A stretch of 64,000 nucleotides of DNA from Fragilaria crotonensis (lineage: Eukaryota; Bacillariophyta; Fragilariophyceae; Fragilariales; Fragilariaceae), in NCBI GenBank assembly GCA_022925895.1, contig JAKSYS010000101.1, positions 58,042 to 122,041 of the forward strand. Reading direction: 5' to 3'. Below the pieces are notes generated by a model. The model saw only the letters and a list, made by a program, of their open reading frames with translations, had not been told where the DNA came from and ran no database searches. A program made the translations under genes and the position numbers. The stretch's first letter is position 1; every line of letters starts with the position of its first letter. Below, one piece after another: positions 43,851-54,729 of this stretch.

Positions 43851-44514
43851 CGATGGATTCGATCGTTGGAAACGACATGAATATCGTGTTAGCTCAGCTT
43901 TAGTTTGCGTTCTCCGTCATGATAAATTGTAAGTGATACTCAACGTCACACCAGAGCAATCCATGGCGCCATTTCCTAGCGGGGATGAAGAAACGAATTC
44001 ATATCCGATATTGTTCATCATTCAACAACGTTGCCATCGCATTCTTCGTCTGTAGACTTGTCTCCAGCGCATTATTATACTTCATGCGATCATGCTGGAT
44101 TATCTATCACTGCACCCTCCTCTTTTTCGAGCAACTACTCCCAGAGTACTGTACTACCAGGTACAGGTGGCTTGTACAAGTGTACAAGACCTCGGAGTGC
44201 TACTTGGAGATGTACGCAGAATACGGTACCAATACAGTTGACAGTAGAGTACTGCAGAAGTATTGTAAAATAAACCGTCATTTACCGGATTATTGTACCA
44301 CTCGACAGGCGAATCGCTAAACCAGTTTATTTGTAACGGTGACGGCAACCCAACGGCCACACTTTGAATTTCGTTGCCACTCCCAGTTCACGTCAATTTC
44401 GTGCAAGTGGAGAAAGGTCTATCTGATGTTGAATGAGTGCCTCTATTGCTCCTTCACGAAGCATCCGTTCACGAGTCTCGGTGCAATTTTAAAAATATTA
44501 TAAAGAATTGAAGG
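43851..44514. other. Intergenic, no supported gene
   Basis: Short frames only. GTAC motifs cluster at 44140-44270. The end, near 44490, has a TATTATAAAGAA run 25 bp before the BTB gene start, possibly a TATA-like element. Confidence 0.4.
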
Positions 44515-46242
44515 ATGGAGAGTGAATCAATAGAGCTAAGTGCATACCGATACGATGGAGGGCGTCAACAAGGATTAGCGCCAATTGAATCGTTTGATCA
44601 CACCATTGCAACAACACCCAGCACATCAGCGCAGTTCAAACAATCCGTTTCTTTTCTTTACCCGCCTTCAAGGCATGAGTCTGTTGCTCCAATCACCAAA
44701 GTGCCGGCCTCCCAAAATTTGACGTGGCGCCTGGATCCCGATGAGAGCCTCAGCGATTGGACGCTAACTGTCGTTGCAAACCCAGATCTAGTAGAGCAAC
44801 CCTCTGACGAAGGCGACGATGAAAATGATGATTCCGCAAATGACGAAAAAGAAGAGCATCGGGACGATGAGCAAATAAACCCTGCTTCGCCTCAGCGGAG
44901 CCAAAAAAGACCGCCGCACCTTTCTTCGAAAAAATACTTTGTTCATCGGACTCAATTGGCAGTCGGACCGCGACGGAGCGAGTATTTTGCAAAACTATTT
45001 CGACAGCATTCGAATCGCAAGAAAAGAAGTGCATCGGGCACTCGGATAGAGCTGCGACCGTCTGCAGCCGATGCATTTCCAGCAATGCTTGACTTTTTGT
45101 ACTGTGCTGTTGGGACGCCACCGCAAGTGACAACGGAAACCGCCGTCGCTCTGCGACACCTGGCAACCTGTTTTGGAATTCGAGAGCTCTTCGACGCCGT
45201 GACCGAATTCATCAAGGGGGACTTGTCACCAGAAACATCTCCTACTTATCTACTGGAAGCTGATACCTATGGACATGATAAGTTGCGGTCGGCAGCATTA
45301 AGAGCGTGCGCACAAAACTTTGAGAATATCAAATTCAGTCGCATCGTAACCTTGACGCCATCACTTTTGGAGGAAGTGGTGACCTCGTCTGACCTGAAGG
45401 TATCAAGTCGAATTTTAAGCGCTCGCATTGCTTCCTATTGCCGATGCCGCCCGGGGATGGTGGACGCAAATATGTTGCAGCGACTGACACGGCCTGATCG
45501 TATGCCGGAGATCGCCCCGGAAGAATCTCTCTTCTTCCTCCACCTTATCTCAGAAGTTGATGAGGTGTGTGATGATGAGAGCTTAGGTGGGCGCCGCTCT
45601 GGCGGGCAGCACAGTCTTTACAATCGTTGCTTAGACGCCTCATCAAATATTGTGCGAGTCGCGGTTGTGAGCAAGGAAAAGGGATCGAAAAAGAAAGTAT
45701 CGACGCCAGCGCGTAACGCCGCCAAGGAATATCACAGTTTGCCGCCCATAATGAAAGTCGATCTTTTGGAGTACGCCCTTTCTAAGAGTCCCAGCATGGA
45801 TGACTATAGACTGTTGGAACAGGCGAGACAAGATGCCCAAAAGCGACATTCTGACGACAGTAACCAGAAGCTCCAGCAATTGCAAGCCGAAGTTGAAAAG
45901 ATGAAACGCAAGTACGAAAAGAAATTGGCCGCTCAAGAGGCTCGGATTGTTGCGCAGGAACAAGAGATTTCTGCATACGCCCAGGAGTTGTCCAGGTTTG
46001 TCCGCGTTCCGAACGAATATGAAATTCCAGATATCAAGACGGAATACACCTACGCTTCTATTCCCGAGTTCGACAACTATGGAGATAGTATCTACGGACA
46101 AGTTCCACCCACATCATTGCCGCGGTTCGGTGGACGACACGGAAATGACGGGATGGTTTTGAAAGAAAAGCGTCGCCTAAAGAATGGAGTACGAGAGACG
46201 AACTGCTGGCCGATGTTTGTTTATAAGGGGAATAACAATTAA
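44515..46242 (+). CDS. BTB/POZ domain protein with C-terminal coiled coil
   Basis: A 575-codon ORF. After a disordered, acidic N-terminus (DDENDDSANDEKEE), the BTB domain runs from about residue 140 to 250. Visible are YFVHRTQLAVGPRRSEYFAKLF, IELRPSAADAFPAMLDFLYC and AVALRHLATCFGIREL. A BACK-like helical region follows. Residues about 430-500 form a coiled coil (KLQQLQAEVEKMKRKYEKKL). BTB domains dimerise and often recruit CUL3, so a ubiquitin-ligase adaptor is possible, but no Kelch, MATH or zinc finger is seen. The frame is intact. It converges on the MFS gene, with 26 bp between the stops. Confidence 0.8.
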   Translation: MESESIELSAYRYDGGRQQGLAPIESFDHTIATTPSTSAQFKQSVSFLYPPSRHESVAPITKVPASQNLTWRLDPDESLSDWTLTVVANPDLVEQPSDEGDDENDDSANDEKEEHRDDEQINPASPQRSQKRPPHLSSKKYFVHRTQLAVGPRRSEYFAKLFRQHSNRKKRSASGTRIELRPSAADAFPAMLDFLYCAVGTPPQVTTETAVALRHLATCFGIRELFDAVTEFIKGDLSPETSPTYLLEADTYGHDKLRSAALRACAQNFENIKFSRIVTLTPSLLEEVVTSSDLKVSSRILSARIASYCRCRPGMVDANMLQRLTRPDRMPEIAPEESLFFLHLISEVDEVCDDESLGGRRSGGQHSLYNRCLDASSNIVRVAVVSKEKGSKKKVSTPARNAAKEYHSLPPIMKVDLLEYALSKSPSMDDYRLLEQARQDAQKRHSDDSNQKLQQLQAEVEKMKRKYEKKLAAQEARIVAQEQEISAYAQELSRFVRVPNEYEIPDIKTEYTYASIPEFDNYGDSIYGQVPPTSLPRFGGRHGNDGMVLKEKRRLKNGVRETNCWPMFVYKGNNN

Positions 46243-46268
46243 AATAAACAAATAATCAGTTTGCTCTA

Positions 46269-47867
46269 CTAAACAGCAGAGTTAATTTCATCGGAATCGT
46301 CGTCGACAATCGATAGATCCGACCTTGATCGGTGTTCTACCGTCATGCCTTCAATCCCGTCTCGAGAGATAAGCGCCAACACCGGCAGAGTAGCTATCAA
46401 CTGAATGGAAGCCGTAACAATGAAGTTGAATAACAGACCCTTGCTCCCCACCAAGATTCCACCTAAGATAGCACTGCCGCTCCACCCAAACATATTAACC
46501 GATTCGAGGGAACTCCATTTTCCGCGCTCCTGTTTTGGTACCGAATCCATCAAAACACTCTTCGTTAATGCCGACGTGGCATTAACGAACGACGTGCGCA
46601 AGACAAAGAAAGCACAAACTAACCAGTGTGGAAGATTCCAGTGGAATGCAGCGATCATTCCGAACATGAATCCGACTCCTATCCACTTGAATAGCACTGT
46701 CGTGCGACAACGACCGATAGACATGGACAATTCTTGGCCGAAGTGCATCAAAATAGCTTGACCCATGGGCGACAATATGTACAAGACTTGTACTAAAATG
46801 GGGCTTAACTTGAGATTTTCCAAAAAGAAGATGGGAAAGTACCGAATAGACATACCCAAACCCAAACCTGATATGACGTCGGCTGTGCAGATCAAGACAG
46901 GAGTGATGCGATGTTCTGGTAAAAGGCACCAAACACGATGGGGTTGTTCCTCATCCTGTTCTTCATCATTGGATAGCACTGAATCATCATGCATTGAAGT
47001 TTCGTTCGACGATAGTGGTTCAGTTTCTGCGTCGCTCGCTTTTTCGCCAACGCCCAGGTTGTCGTCACTCAGGCAGGCGAGAAGTAATACGGCAGGAATA
47101 CAGATTGCATTTCCAAACGCCATAACAATTGCGCAGTCTTGAGTTGTCCACTCATTCCCCAAGAAGGCGAACAGTATTAACGCACTTACCGGCCCTGTCA
47201 TGTTACCAACCTTTACGAGAATGGATCGCTGCGTGAAGTACTTCGATCGTTGGCCGTCTGGAATCGAATCGGCGAAAAGAGCTGATAGAGATGTATCGGA
47301 GATGCCCCAAAAGACACCCCATACAGAGAGTGCACCAATTAACCAGTGGAAGCTGTGCTTCGCTAGCACGGCTGTGTAGGTCAGGCCGATGGCAACCAAA
47401 CCAACCACTGTAGCAACCTTGAGCAAGTAGTCTCGTCGGTATCGATCAACAAAAATCCCCGCCGGAAAGGAGACGAAGAGCTGGGTGAGTCCCATGGCCG
47501 CAGAAATAACACCGACAGCCTTGGGATCCTTGTTCTGAAGCAAGTAGACGAAAGTTGAAAGGACAGATTGACTCCAAAGGGAACGTCCAGCGAACACGAT
47601 CAAGGTGTACATGAGAGTCAGTCGAATGTTGCGACTCGGAAGAGATGTTTCTGCGGATGTCGACCTGCTCGAATCATCGTAGCGTTGGTCTGGTGGCAGG
47701 AGTGGTTCTTCAAGTGAGTTGCAGTCATCAGAAAGGTCGACACTGCTAGGTTGAGGTCGTCGGCACATGACAGACAAAAGAAAAGAAGAAAAAAGAAATC
47801 GGTAGCTATAATTCAAATTGCCTAACTGGGAATTGTGAGACGTGTCGGCGCTGCCGATTGGCTCCAA
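46269..47867 (-). CDS. Major facilitator superfamily transporter
   Basis: A 532-codon ORF with about 12 predicted membrane helices and an acidic central loop (SSNETSMHDDSVLSNDEEQ). The first half has GVISAAMGLTQLFVSFPAGIFVDRYRRDYLLK, the MFS helix 2-3 signature (G..D R..R). The second half has ERGKWSSLESVNMFGWSGSAILGG, as in drug/sugar-type MFS carriers. The substrate cannot be told. The start may be 47867 or the Met at 47768 (MCRRPQPSS). The frame is uninterrupted. Confidence 0.85.
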   Translation of the reverse strand: MEPIGSADTSHNSQLGNLNYSYRFLFSSFLLSVMCRRPQPSSVDLSDDCNSLEEPLLPPDQRYDDSSRSTSAETSLPSRNIRLTLMYTLIVFAGRSLWSQSVLSTFVYLLQNKDPKAVGVISAAMGLTQLFVSFPAGIFVDRYRRDYLLKVATVVGLVAIGLTYTAVLAKHSFHWLIGALSVWGVFWGISDTSLSALFADSIPDGQRSKYFTQRSILVKVGNMTGPVSALILFAFLGNEWTTQDCAIVMAFGNAICIPAVLLLACLSDDNLGVGEKASDAETEPLSSNETSMHDDSVLSNDEEQDEEQPHRVWCLLPEHRITPVLICTADVISGLGLGMSIRYFPIFFLENLKLSPILVQVLYILSPMGQAILMHFGQELSMSIGRCRTTVLFKWIGVGFMFGMIAAFHWNLPHWLVCAFFVLRTSFVNATSALTKSVLMDSVPKQERGKWSSLESVNMFGWSGSAILGGILVGSKGLLFNFIVTASIQLIATLPVLALISRDGIEGMTVEHRSRSDLSIVDDDSDEINSAV

Positions 47868-48629
47868 ACGGATGACGATACAGGTTCATAAGAAGTCTTA
47901 CGTCGACCAAAAATGGAGGAATTTGGAATCTCGAAATACGATTCACAAAAGGCTACAGCATTTTCAATCAAAGCTTACCATTCTCTCCATTGTTTGACAT
48001 GGACCAGACTCCAGTAAACAACTGCACCGACCAACTGCCAAACGAGCACACTCATTATCCTGGTTGGCGAGGACGCTGTGTGAGCTTTTAATTCCCGAGC
48101 TGAGTTTGTTTGGGATAGGCCCAGTCTTCTCAGCAACAATGGGTGGTCTGGGCCCCACACCCGGTATGTTAGCAGTTCTCGTAGGGCGTTATGTTTATGT
48201 ATGACTGTTGTCTGCGGTTACGAGTTACGATTCATTGCGGAAACAAGATTATAGTTAGTCTTGCTCGTCCTTATGATGCACCCTATTCCAGTAGTTTTCT
48301 TCAACACATAAATTGTCAGACGGAGGACGGAGGTTGGCAACCCTGTTCCCGATTTTGGAGTACAGTCGACGGTAGTACTGTAGTACACACTTTGTAGAAC
48401 GTATGCTTCAAGAACAAAGTACACATACAGTACTACTCGTACTGTATACCGTATCACTTGACGACAGGACAAGGCCACGTCACAACGTATCTGGTGGTAT
48501 GACGTCAATCAAAGTGTCACAGTATTGCACTGAATTCATGACTCATCGTGATTGGGCTGGTGAATGACGTCACCTTGTTGAAGGTATAATTCCGACCATT
48601 AGCATCCGCAATCCGCATCGAGGATAACA

Positions 48630-48797
48630 ATGCGCTCACTTCAACCCAATTTACGCATGAACAGAGCTCATGCAGTGGCTGTGCAGGCCGACAGACAGCA
48701 ACCAGCACCGGTGGTGCTCCGGACTGAACCCCCCGTTGCCGCCTACTTTTCGGGAACCACGAATGGTATTCCGTTGGCTAGTATGCTCAAGATCTAG
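48630..48797 (+). CDS. Possible 55-residue small protein
   Basis: An ATG-to-TAG frame of 56 codons with protein-like content in its second half (PPVAAYFSGTTNGIPLASML). A GGTATAATTCC sequence lies about 45 bp before the ATG. There are no neighbours with related functions and no family is recognised. It could be a chance ORF. Confidence 0.25.
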   Translation: MRSLQPNLRMNRAHAVAVQADRQQPAPVVLRTEPPVAAYFSGTTNGIPLASMLKI

Positions 48798-51256
48798 CAG
48801 AATAATTCTGGTTTGGTGGTACCATTGAACAGGGTTGGACTATCAGTGATAGTATGTCACAAATCACAAGAAGCAAGTCCGAAGATACTTCAAAATGGCC
48901 AGCACTTGCAACAACAACTAACTCAATACTAATTGTCTGGTTGTTCTCCAGTAGCTAGCCAGTGGTAGCCAGGAAGACGATGGAATACCATCCCCCAGCA
49001 GATGGTATCCTGAGGTATAATTGTTCAGGGTTCTCGACAAAAGTCATACACTTTTACTTGTTTGAGAGCTTTGATATTATTTTCTGCAAGCAAATAACAC
49101 CCCATGTAACAATATTATACCTTCAGCAACAACTTTGCAGGAACACCAATTCAAAAAAAGCAAGACCACATTCACAACCAGTCAGTAACTAAGCAGATAA
49201 TGCGATGTACCCCACCAACATGTAAAACAGTTACTGGTGTATACTGGAATAGGAGTACATAGGAATCAAGCATCTGCATTTTCAGCCACCAGTTTTCAGT
49301 ATTTACATAATTCCATAATTTGCTGCAATGACACCTGGTGCAGCATTGCTTCTATCAATGCTGCATACAGTTTTGCCACAGATATACTCCATTTGAGCTG
49401 TTACCTCACAACTCTCAACTCCGGCTGATGCATTCTTCATTAGAGTACATTGAAGGCAATTGAGATCCATCTGGTGAGTGGATTGTTCTATTTCTTGCAG
49501 TTGATGTCGCTAGAAGTCAGAATTATGAAACAGACCAGGGCCCTCAGCTATTAGTGTTTGCTTCAGCAGTAGCATCATCGATACTTGTTGTGACAAACCT
49601 GGTTCTAGAAGTTTTCCTCGTCATCACCCTGACCATTGTCTGCCGAGCAGCCAATTGCCCTCTGACCAACAATTGGCCTTCAACAGAAACACCAGCAGCA
49701 GTGCGTTTGACGATATTGGCAATCATGTGGACTTTCTTGTACTAGTAAGGATAAAGTTCGCACACCAGCTCACCATTGCTAGTGTGTACATCAACTTTGA
49801 TTTGGGCTATAATTGAAAGTGCAGCATAGGAAAGCTTGCCCTCATACTCGTTGATCTTTAGATACCAGCTTGTCTTTTAGAACCATATTCGCCTTGAGAA
49901 TTGGGGTTGATCAAGATATATCACAGACTGCCAGTGTTGCTTCACGATGATGACAGTGTACGAACAAATGCATGAAACAAGGAAGATGCTTCTACTCTCT
50001 TGTTAACTTCACAGAGCACACCCACTGAAGGGTTGATATCAGGACCATATTTGCCTTGTGAATGAGGGTCAATGAAGATGCAGTGCGGGCTCTAGTACCT
50101 GTTGTTTCACCATCACCAAGCACTGGCAGCAGAGGATGAACAAATGATTTTTAAAAAGCTAGTAGAAGTAATTGATGACATCACAGACCAAATGCAATGA
50201 TAGTACTCATTGCTTGTCACTGAATAAGTGAATTTTCAAGTTACAGAAAATCATCTTCTACCATCCTCCTCATTACCAATCAAATGCATCTGTTAAAGAC
50301 AATTGTGGTAGCTAATCAACACCTGGAGAGCGCCAAGGATGTTCAAAAGGATACCTTATCAAAAGATTTGTAGTCAGAACACAGAATTCTTGGTTTGTTT
50401 CTCTGTTTAAGATTTGGATAGTCCAGCCTGAAATATATGGCAGGGACAGATGGCAAAAGTTCATTTGAAGCAATAATGTCATGGACGATTGCTCATACAC
50501 TTTTTCTTGGTGGCTGTGGTGTTCCCTCGCACCATACTAGTACACTTTGTTTCTTCTTGTTTTCATCATGTATCTCTGGATGCATTCCTAAAAACACGAA
50601 TCTGAGATTAGGGTAGAAATAAAGGAAGAACAAATTATAATAGTTAACCTCTGTTGGGAACCATCATTCTTTCTCAATCTTTCTAGGCAGGTACCCAGCC
50701 TCTGCACCCTACTAACATGGGGACTAAAAGAATCAGTAGGGATATGAGTTTATAGGCTTTGGTGGCTGATGTAGCTTCCCTGCAGCATTCTTTGACCCCA
50801 CAAACTCACCACAGAAGGAAAGAAAATAATGGCAACTACCAAGCAGCACCAAGCCGTTTGGACTGAATAGTACGTTTTTTTATCATACAATGTGTTGTCC
50901 TGCTTAACAAAGACACATACGAGGAGAACTCGTCTGATAGCAGTTTATATTCTTTTTCTATCGGCTTCACTCTCCTGGTAGGAGTACTTGTAATGATTCT
51001 TCAAGAGGTAGTGTATAAAAGCATATAATATTGACTCCAGACTCCTACGTGGTACTAGAGACACTTTTTCATTGTTGCTCACAGCACTCATCCGGTAGTA
51101 AAGTTGTGTACTTCTTGCTTCATGTATATGTAACCTAATTATAGGGTTGTCGTCACCGTGTACTGGCCGGTAGGCCAGTACCGTTCACCCACACCCGGCG
51201 GCTTACCGCTGGATAATTTGTTAAACTACGCAGTCCTAATTCAACCTCTGAACCGA
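48798..51256. other. 2.4-kb stretch without a gene
   Basis: No frame has support. Two diverged copies of an ACCATATTTGCCTTG...GGTCAA-type segment lie at about 49880 and 50040. The rest is AT-rich, non-repetitive by eye, and poor in GTAC motifs compared with other gaps, so it may be old transposon DNA. Confidence 0.45.
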
Positions 51257-52345
51257 TCAGGACGACTTACTTGGAAAAAACGACGTCAATAGAGATTGTC
51301 GAGATCCGTCGCGCTCATAGGCCGCCATAGATTGCTTCACTACTCGTAGCCATCTGCGGCAATTTGATGCAGATCCTGAAAGTAATTTCTCCAACAAACC
51401 TGAACAGTAATGCTGATCGTGAAGTGGAAGTAGGTGTGGCTTACTGTGGTAGAATTTGATCTCCGCAATGCCACTGTCCTCGCGAGTTGCCCTAACGTCA
51501 TCATCGTCCTTGTCGTGGAGAGCTGAGTTCCTCGAAAGCCAGATACTTCTAGTAAACTCGTGTGCCGCTTGTATAATAGATCTCATACAAACGTCACCTC
51601 TTACGGTGTCTAATTTGTTCGGGGTGTAGAAATCGTGGGCGGCGGCCTCGCGCCAGGTTGTACTGAAGAAACCTCTGAGAGCGTTACCCCACCCAATGCG
51701 GACTTGAGCTCGGATTGCTTCTTGGAGGAGAGGTAGAAAAGCAGGATCGTATTCTGAGAGACTGGGAGTAAATGGGACGGAGTTCTCATGTTCCAGCCAG
51801 TGAAGGATGCCCGTTGCAATGATATAACGTACAGGAAGAATATCCTTGGAACAAATAGCAGCTTTTAATGCCTTGACACCATGCTGGATGCGTTGCGGAC
51901 ATGATGCGCATGTCAACAGATGATCGGTGGTCTCCTCGGAGACTTTGCAGCATGGACACAGACGACTCAGCAACGGGTCTTTGACTGTTGCTTGCTTAAG
52001 GCGTCGTACGCCTACTGGTAATTATTCATGGACAAATTTTGTGCAAGTGATTTGTTGGCGTAGTGGGAGACGACAATAATGTGTAGTACCAAACGCCTGA
52101 ACGTTGATTGTGTCCCACACTGTATCTGACCACTGCTTCTTTTCCTGCAGGTATTGTCGGAGGTGGTAGCCATTAACATGATACCGTATGATTTCGTCGT
52201 ACTGACCTGTAAGACGCTGGTTGTTTATGGAGACTGAACATTGTTGAGTATGAACCTGGTCACAGTGCTGGCGAGATTTCAAGGAGCCGCATGTGCGATA
52301 CCCAGGCGCAAGTGAGTCGGCCTCTATATTCAATGTTGCCTGCAC
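51257..52345 (-). pseudogene. LINE-like retroelement pol C-terminus (RNase H end plus zf-RVT-like zinc finger), disabled
   Basis: The upstream piece (52345-52022) begins with LNIEADSLA, resembling the end of an RNase H domain. It runs to TKFVHE, followed by an in-frame TAA at 52022-52024. The same frame then continues LPVGVRRLKQATVKDPLLS into the 238-codon piece with CPCCKVSEETTDHLLTC, a zf-RVT-like finger. The C-terminal region carries IQAAHEFTRSIWLSRNSALH. The stop sits where related proteins have Trp (HEWLP), by recall. Only the C-terminal third of such a polyprotein is present, so this is a 5'-truncated, inactivated copy. Confidence 0.6.
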
Positions 52346-53530
52346 CGAAAGATTCTTTCATGGCTGGTGTGTTTGCTACTCGTAGTAGGAACCTTCTGAT
52401 CACAAGCATATTTTTGTTTTGGTCAAGGGCAGTTTCCTTTATGGATGATGGACTTGGCTGCTTTCATTAACCGCCGGATTGGGGTACGCACTATGCACTA
52501 CCGGGCATGGACGGTGATAACCCTATAATTAGTTTTTATATATATATATGCTGTTCTATTCATGTACTATTGCCACGTCATCATTGCTTATGATAGTCAA
52601 ATCCCATTAGAGTCTGTTATGATTGCCTTGGAGGTGGTTACATCTCAAAAAGGTACTGCCTCTTGTTTCCTTCATCTAAGGGTGCCAAAACTAAGTACCA
52701 TAGTTGATACAAGAATTTTTATCATATTTATTGGAAAAATTTCAGGATTCCCATATTTAGTTCAGGATTCCTGAAGTTTTTTCTGGTTTATTTATTTAGT
52801 TCAGGATTCCGACATTTGCTGTTTCCTCATTTTTATGAAGAATTTTTTTGCTCCTGAACTACTGCAGTATTATTCCTGAGCTTTTTTCTTCATTATTTCG
52901 ATGCACATAAAACACCGAGTACTGTACGTGTTTTGTACGAAATACTGGAGTAGCATGGTGTATCGTGGGTGGACTATTGGTTGTGCCGTACAGTGTACAG
53001 TATACAGCGGTTTTTACAGTGCTGTCAGCTGGGATACTACCGTCGTACTAGCGCAATGGTTCGTTGTTGGTTATATGTACATTGTACGTTGTACAAGTAG
53101 CTATGGGCGTGTCTGGTGCATGGTGCATGGTGTTCGGTGCCTGCTACAGTACGTTTAGTATGGTGCGGTGGTGTACAGTATGGTAGCTACGGCGTGGTCT
53201 GTGTGTATGGTAGTGTGGTACTGTGTACGGTACTTTCATTACTATAGCGCTGTGTTTTGTGTACTACGGTATGGTGGTAGCGTATAATTTTTAGTACAGT
53301 ATTGTATCATGAGTACTCCTATGACACTATGCTACGTACTACGTGATCTTGTGTTTTCAACAACAAACCGTAGAATTGTAGGCGATAGTATGTACTGATT
53401 AATTCTTTGGCACCAATACCAGTGCATGCTGTATATTTCTACAAGGAATTAATTCTTTTTCAGCCACAGTATTGTCTTTAGTAGAATCGTACGTGATTTT
53501 TTTTGCGGGAAGTGTCACATCTCACACTTC
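52346..53530. other. Intergenic, simple and GTAC-rich repeats
   Basis: Holds a TATATATATATATG run at 52540, two copies of ATTTAGTTCAGGATTCC (near 52756 and 52795) and GTAC-rich DNA at 52915-53350. No gene seen. Confidence 0.5.
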
Positions 53531-53539
53531 GTTCGTTGA

Positions 53540-54480
53540 GCACTCCACCACTTGGTGTCATGCCCGACACCACATTGATGCTCCATTATTTGGCATCTTC
53601 GCTCCTTCTTCGTCCTTTCCCACCATTCAAGACATTGCAGTCTTAAGTGGTAAGACTGCAAATGTGCTTTTTTCGTGTTGATTGTTGTGTTGATTGAATG
53701 TTTCCATCATGGTGATGGTCGAATGAGTTTTGAGGTACTCCTGTTGTGCCAGTACCGTTGTCTACGTACGGTGCTCAGGGTGCAGTCAAGTACTGGGACG
53801 AGTTCGCACGACAGTACCTTGAGGTTACGGTGATACACTACGTCGCGCCTGTACAGTCGTCTACCTACCGTACTTAGGGTGCTGCCAAGTACTGGGAGTA
53901 CGACAGTACCTTGGAGGCTACGGTAATACACTACGTCGCGCCTGTACCGTGGTCTACGTACCGTACTTATGGTACTGCCAAGTACTGGGAATACGACAGT
54001 ACCTTGGAGGCTACGGTACAACACTACCTTGTGCATGTACTGTTGTCTACGTACTGTACTCATGTTGCTATCAAGTACTGGGAGTATGACAGTACCTTGG
54101 TGGACGCTACGGTTTATTACAATACTACCTTGTGCCTGCTGTACGGTTGTCGATGTCACAACTTGGTGTCATGCCCAACACCGCATTGAATGTTTCATTC
54201 TGTGCTTGTCCCCTTTGCCCTTTGCTTCTTCTTCCTTTCCACTAACAAGGGCACTTAACTGTCGTTCTTGTTCGTGAGTTTTTGATTGTTTTGTCCTATC
54301 AACACAAGAATGTTGTGTTGAATCGCGTTTCCATCATTGTGAGCAACTGATTGATTTGTTGAGGTACTCCTGTTGTGCCTGTACCATTGTCTACGTACTG
54401 TACTCATGGTACTGTCAAGTACTGGGACGAGTTCGCACCACGACAGTACCTTGGAGGCTTCCACAACATTGTGCTGGTAC
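53540..54480. repeat. Higher-order duplication of about 0.6 kb around the minisatellite
   Basis: CTTGGTGTCATGCCC occurs at 53551 and 54162 (offset 611). GAGGTACTCCTGTTGTGCC occurs at 53732 and 54361 (offset 629). The whole leader plus first minisatellite unit is therefore duplicated. Confidence 0.75.
53737..54165. repeat. Minisatellite, about four units of 93-98 bp
   Basis: The anchor GTCTACGTAC (or GTCTACCTAC) occurs at 53760, 53858, 53952 and 54045. Each time CAAGTACTGGGA and ACAGTACCTTGG follow. A further partial unit lies at 54361-54460 after a spacer. Confidence 0.85.
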
Positions 54481-54729
54481 TGTACTCCAGTCTTTCTTGT
54501 TGACGTTGTGTCATTGCACATGATTGTATTTTCCAGCTTTCAATCTCACATCCTCCTCTTCTTCTCCTTTCATAATTAGGATCCTTGTCGACAAGTGTTG
54601 TGCTTCTCATTTTGTTGTTAATTGAGGGAATAAGTACTTCGCCTGTGTGCGTGCTTCGATTGAGTTTGTAAGGCAATCTGTCATCTAGAATCCAATATTC
54701 GGTCATCTGCGAGATTCTCATTGATTTGA

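Noticed and set aside
53737-54165. CRISPR-like array
   Set aside because: The 93-98 bp units are similar along their whole length with no distinct spacers; it is a minisatellite in a eukaryotic genome.
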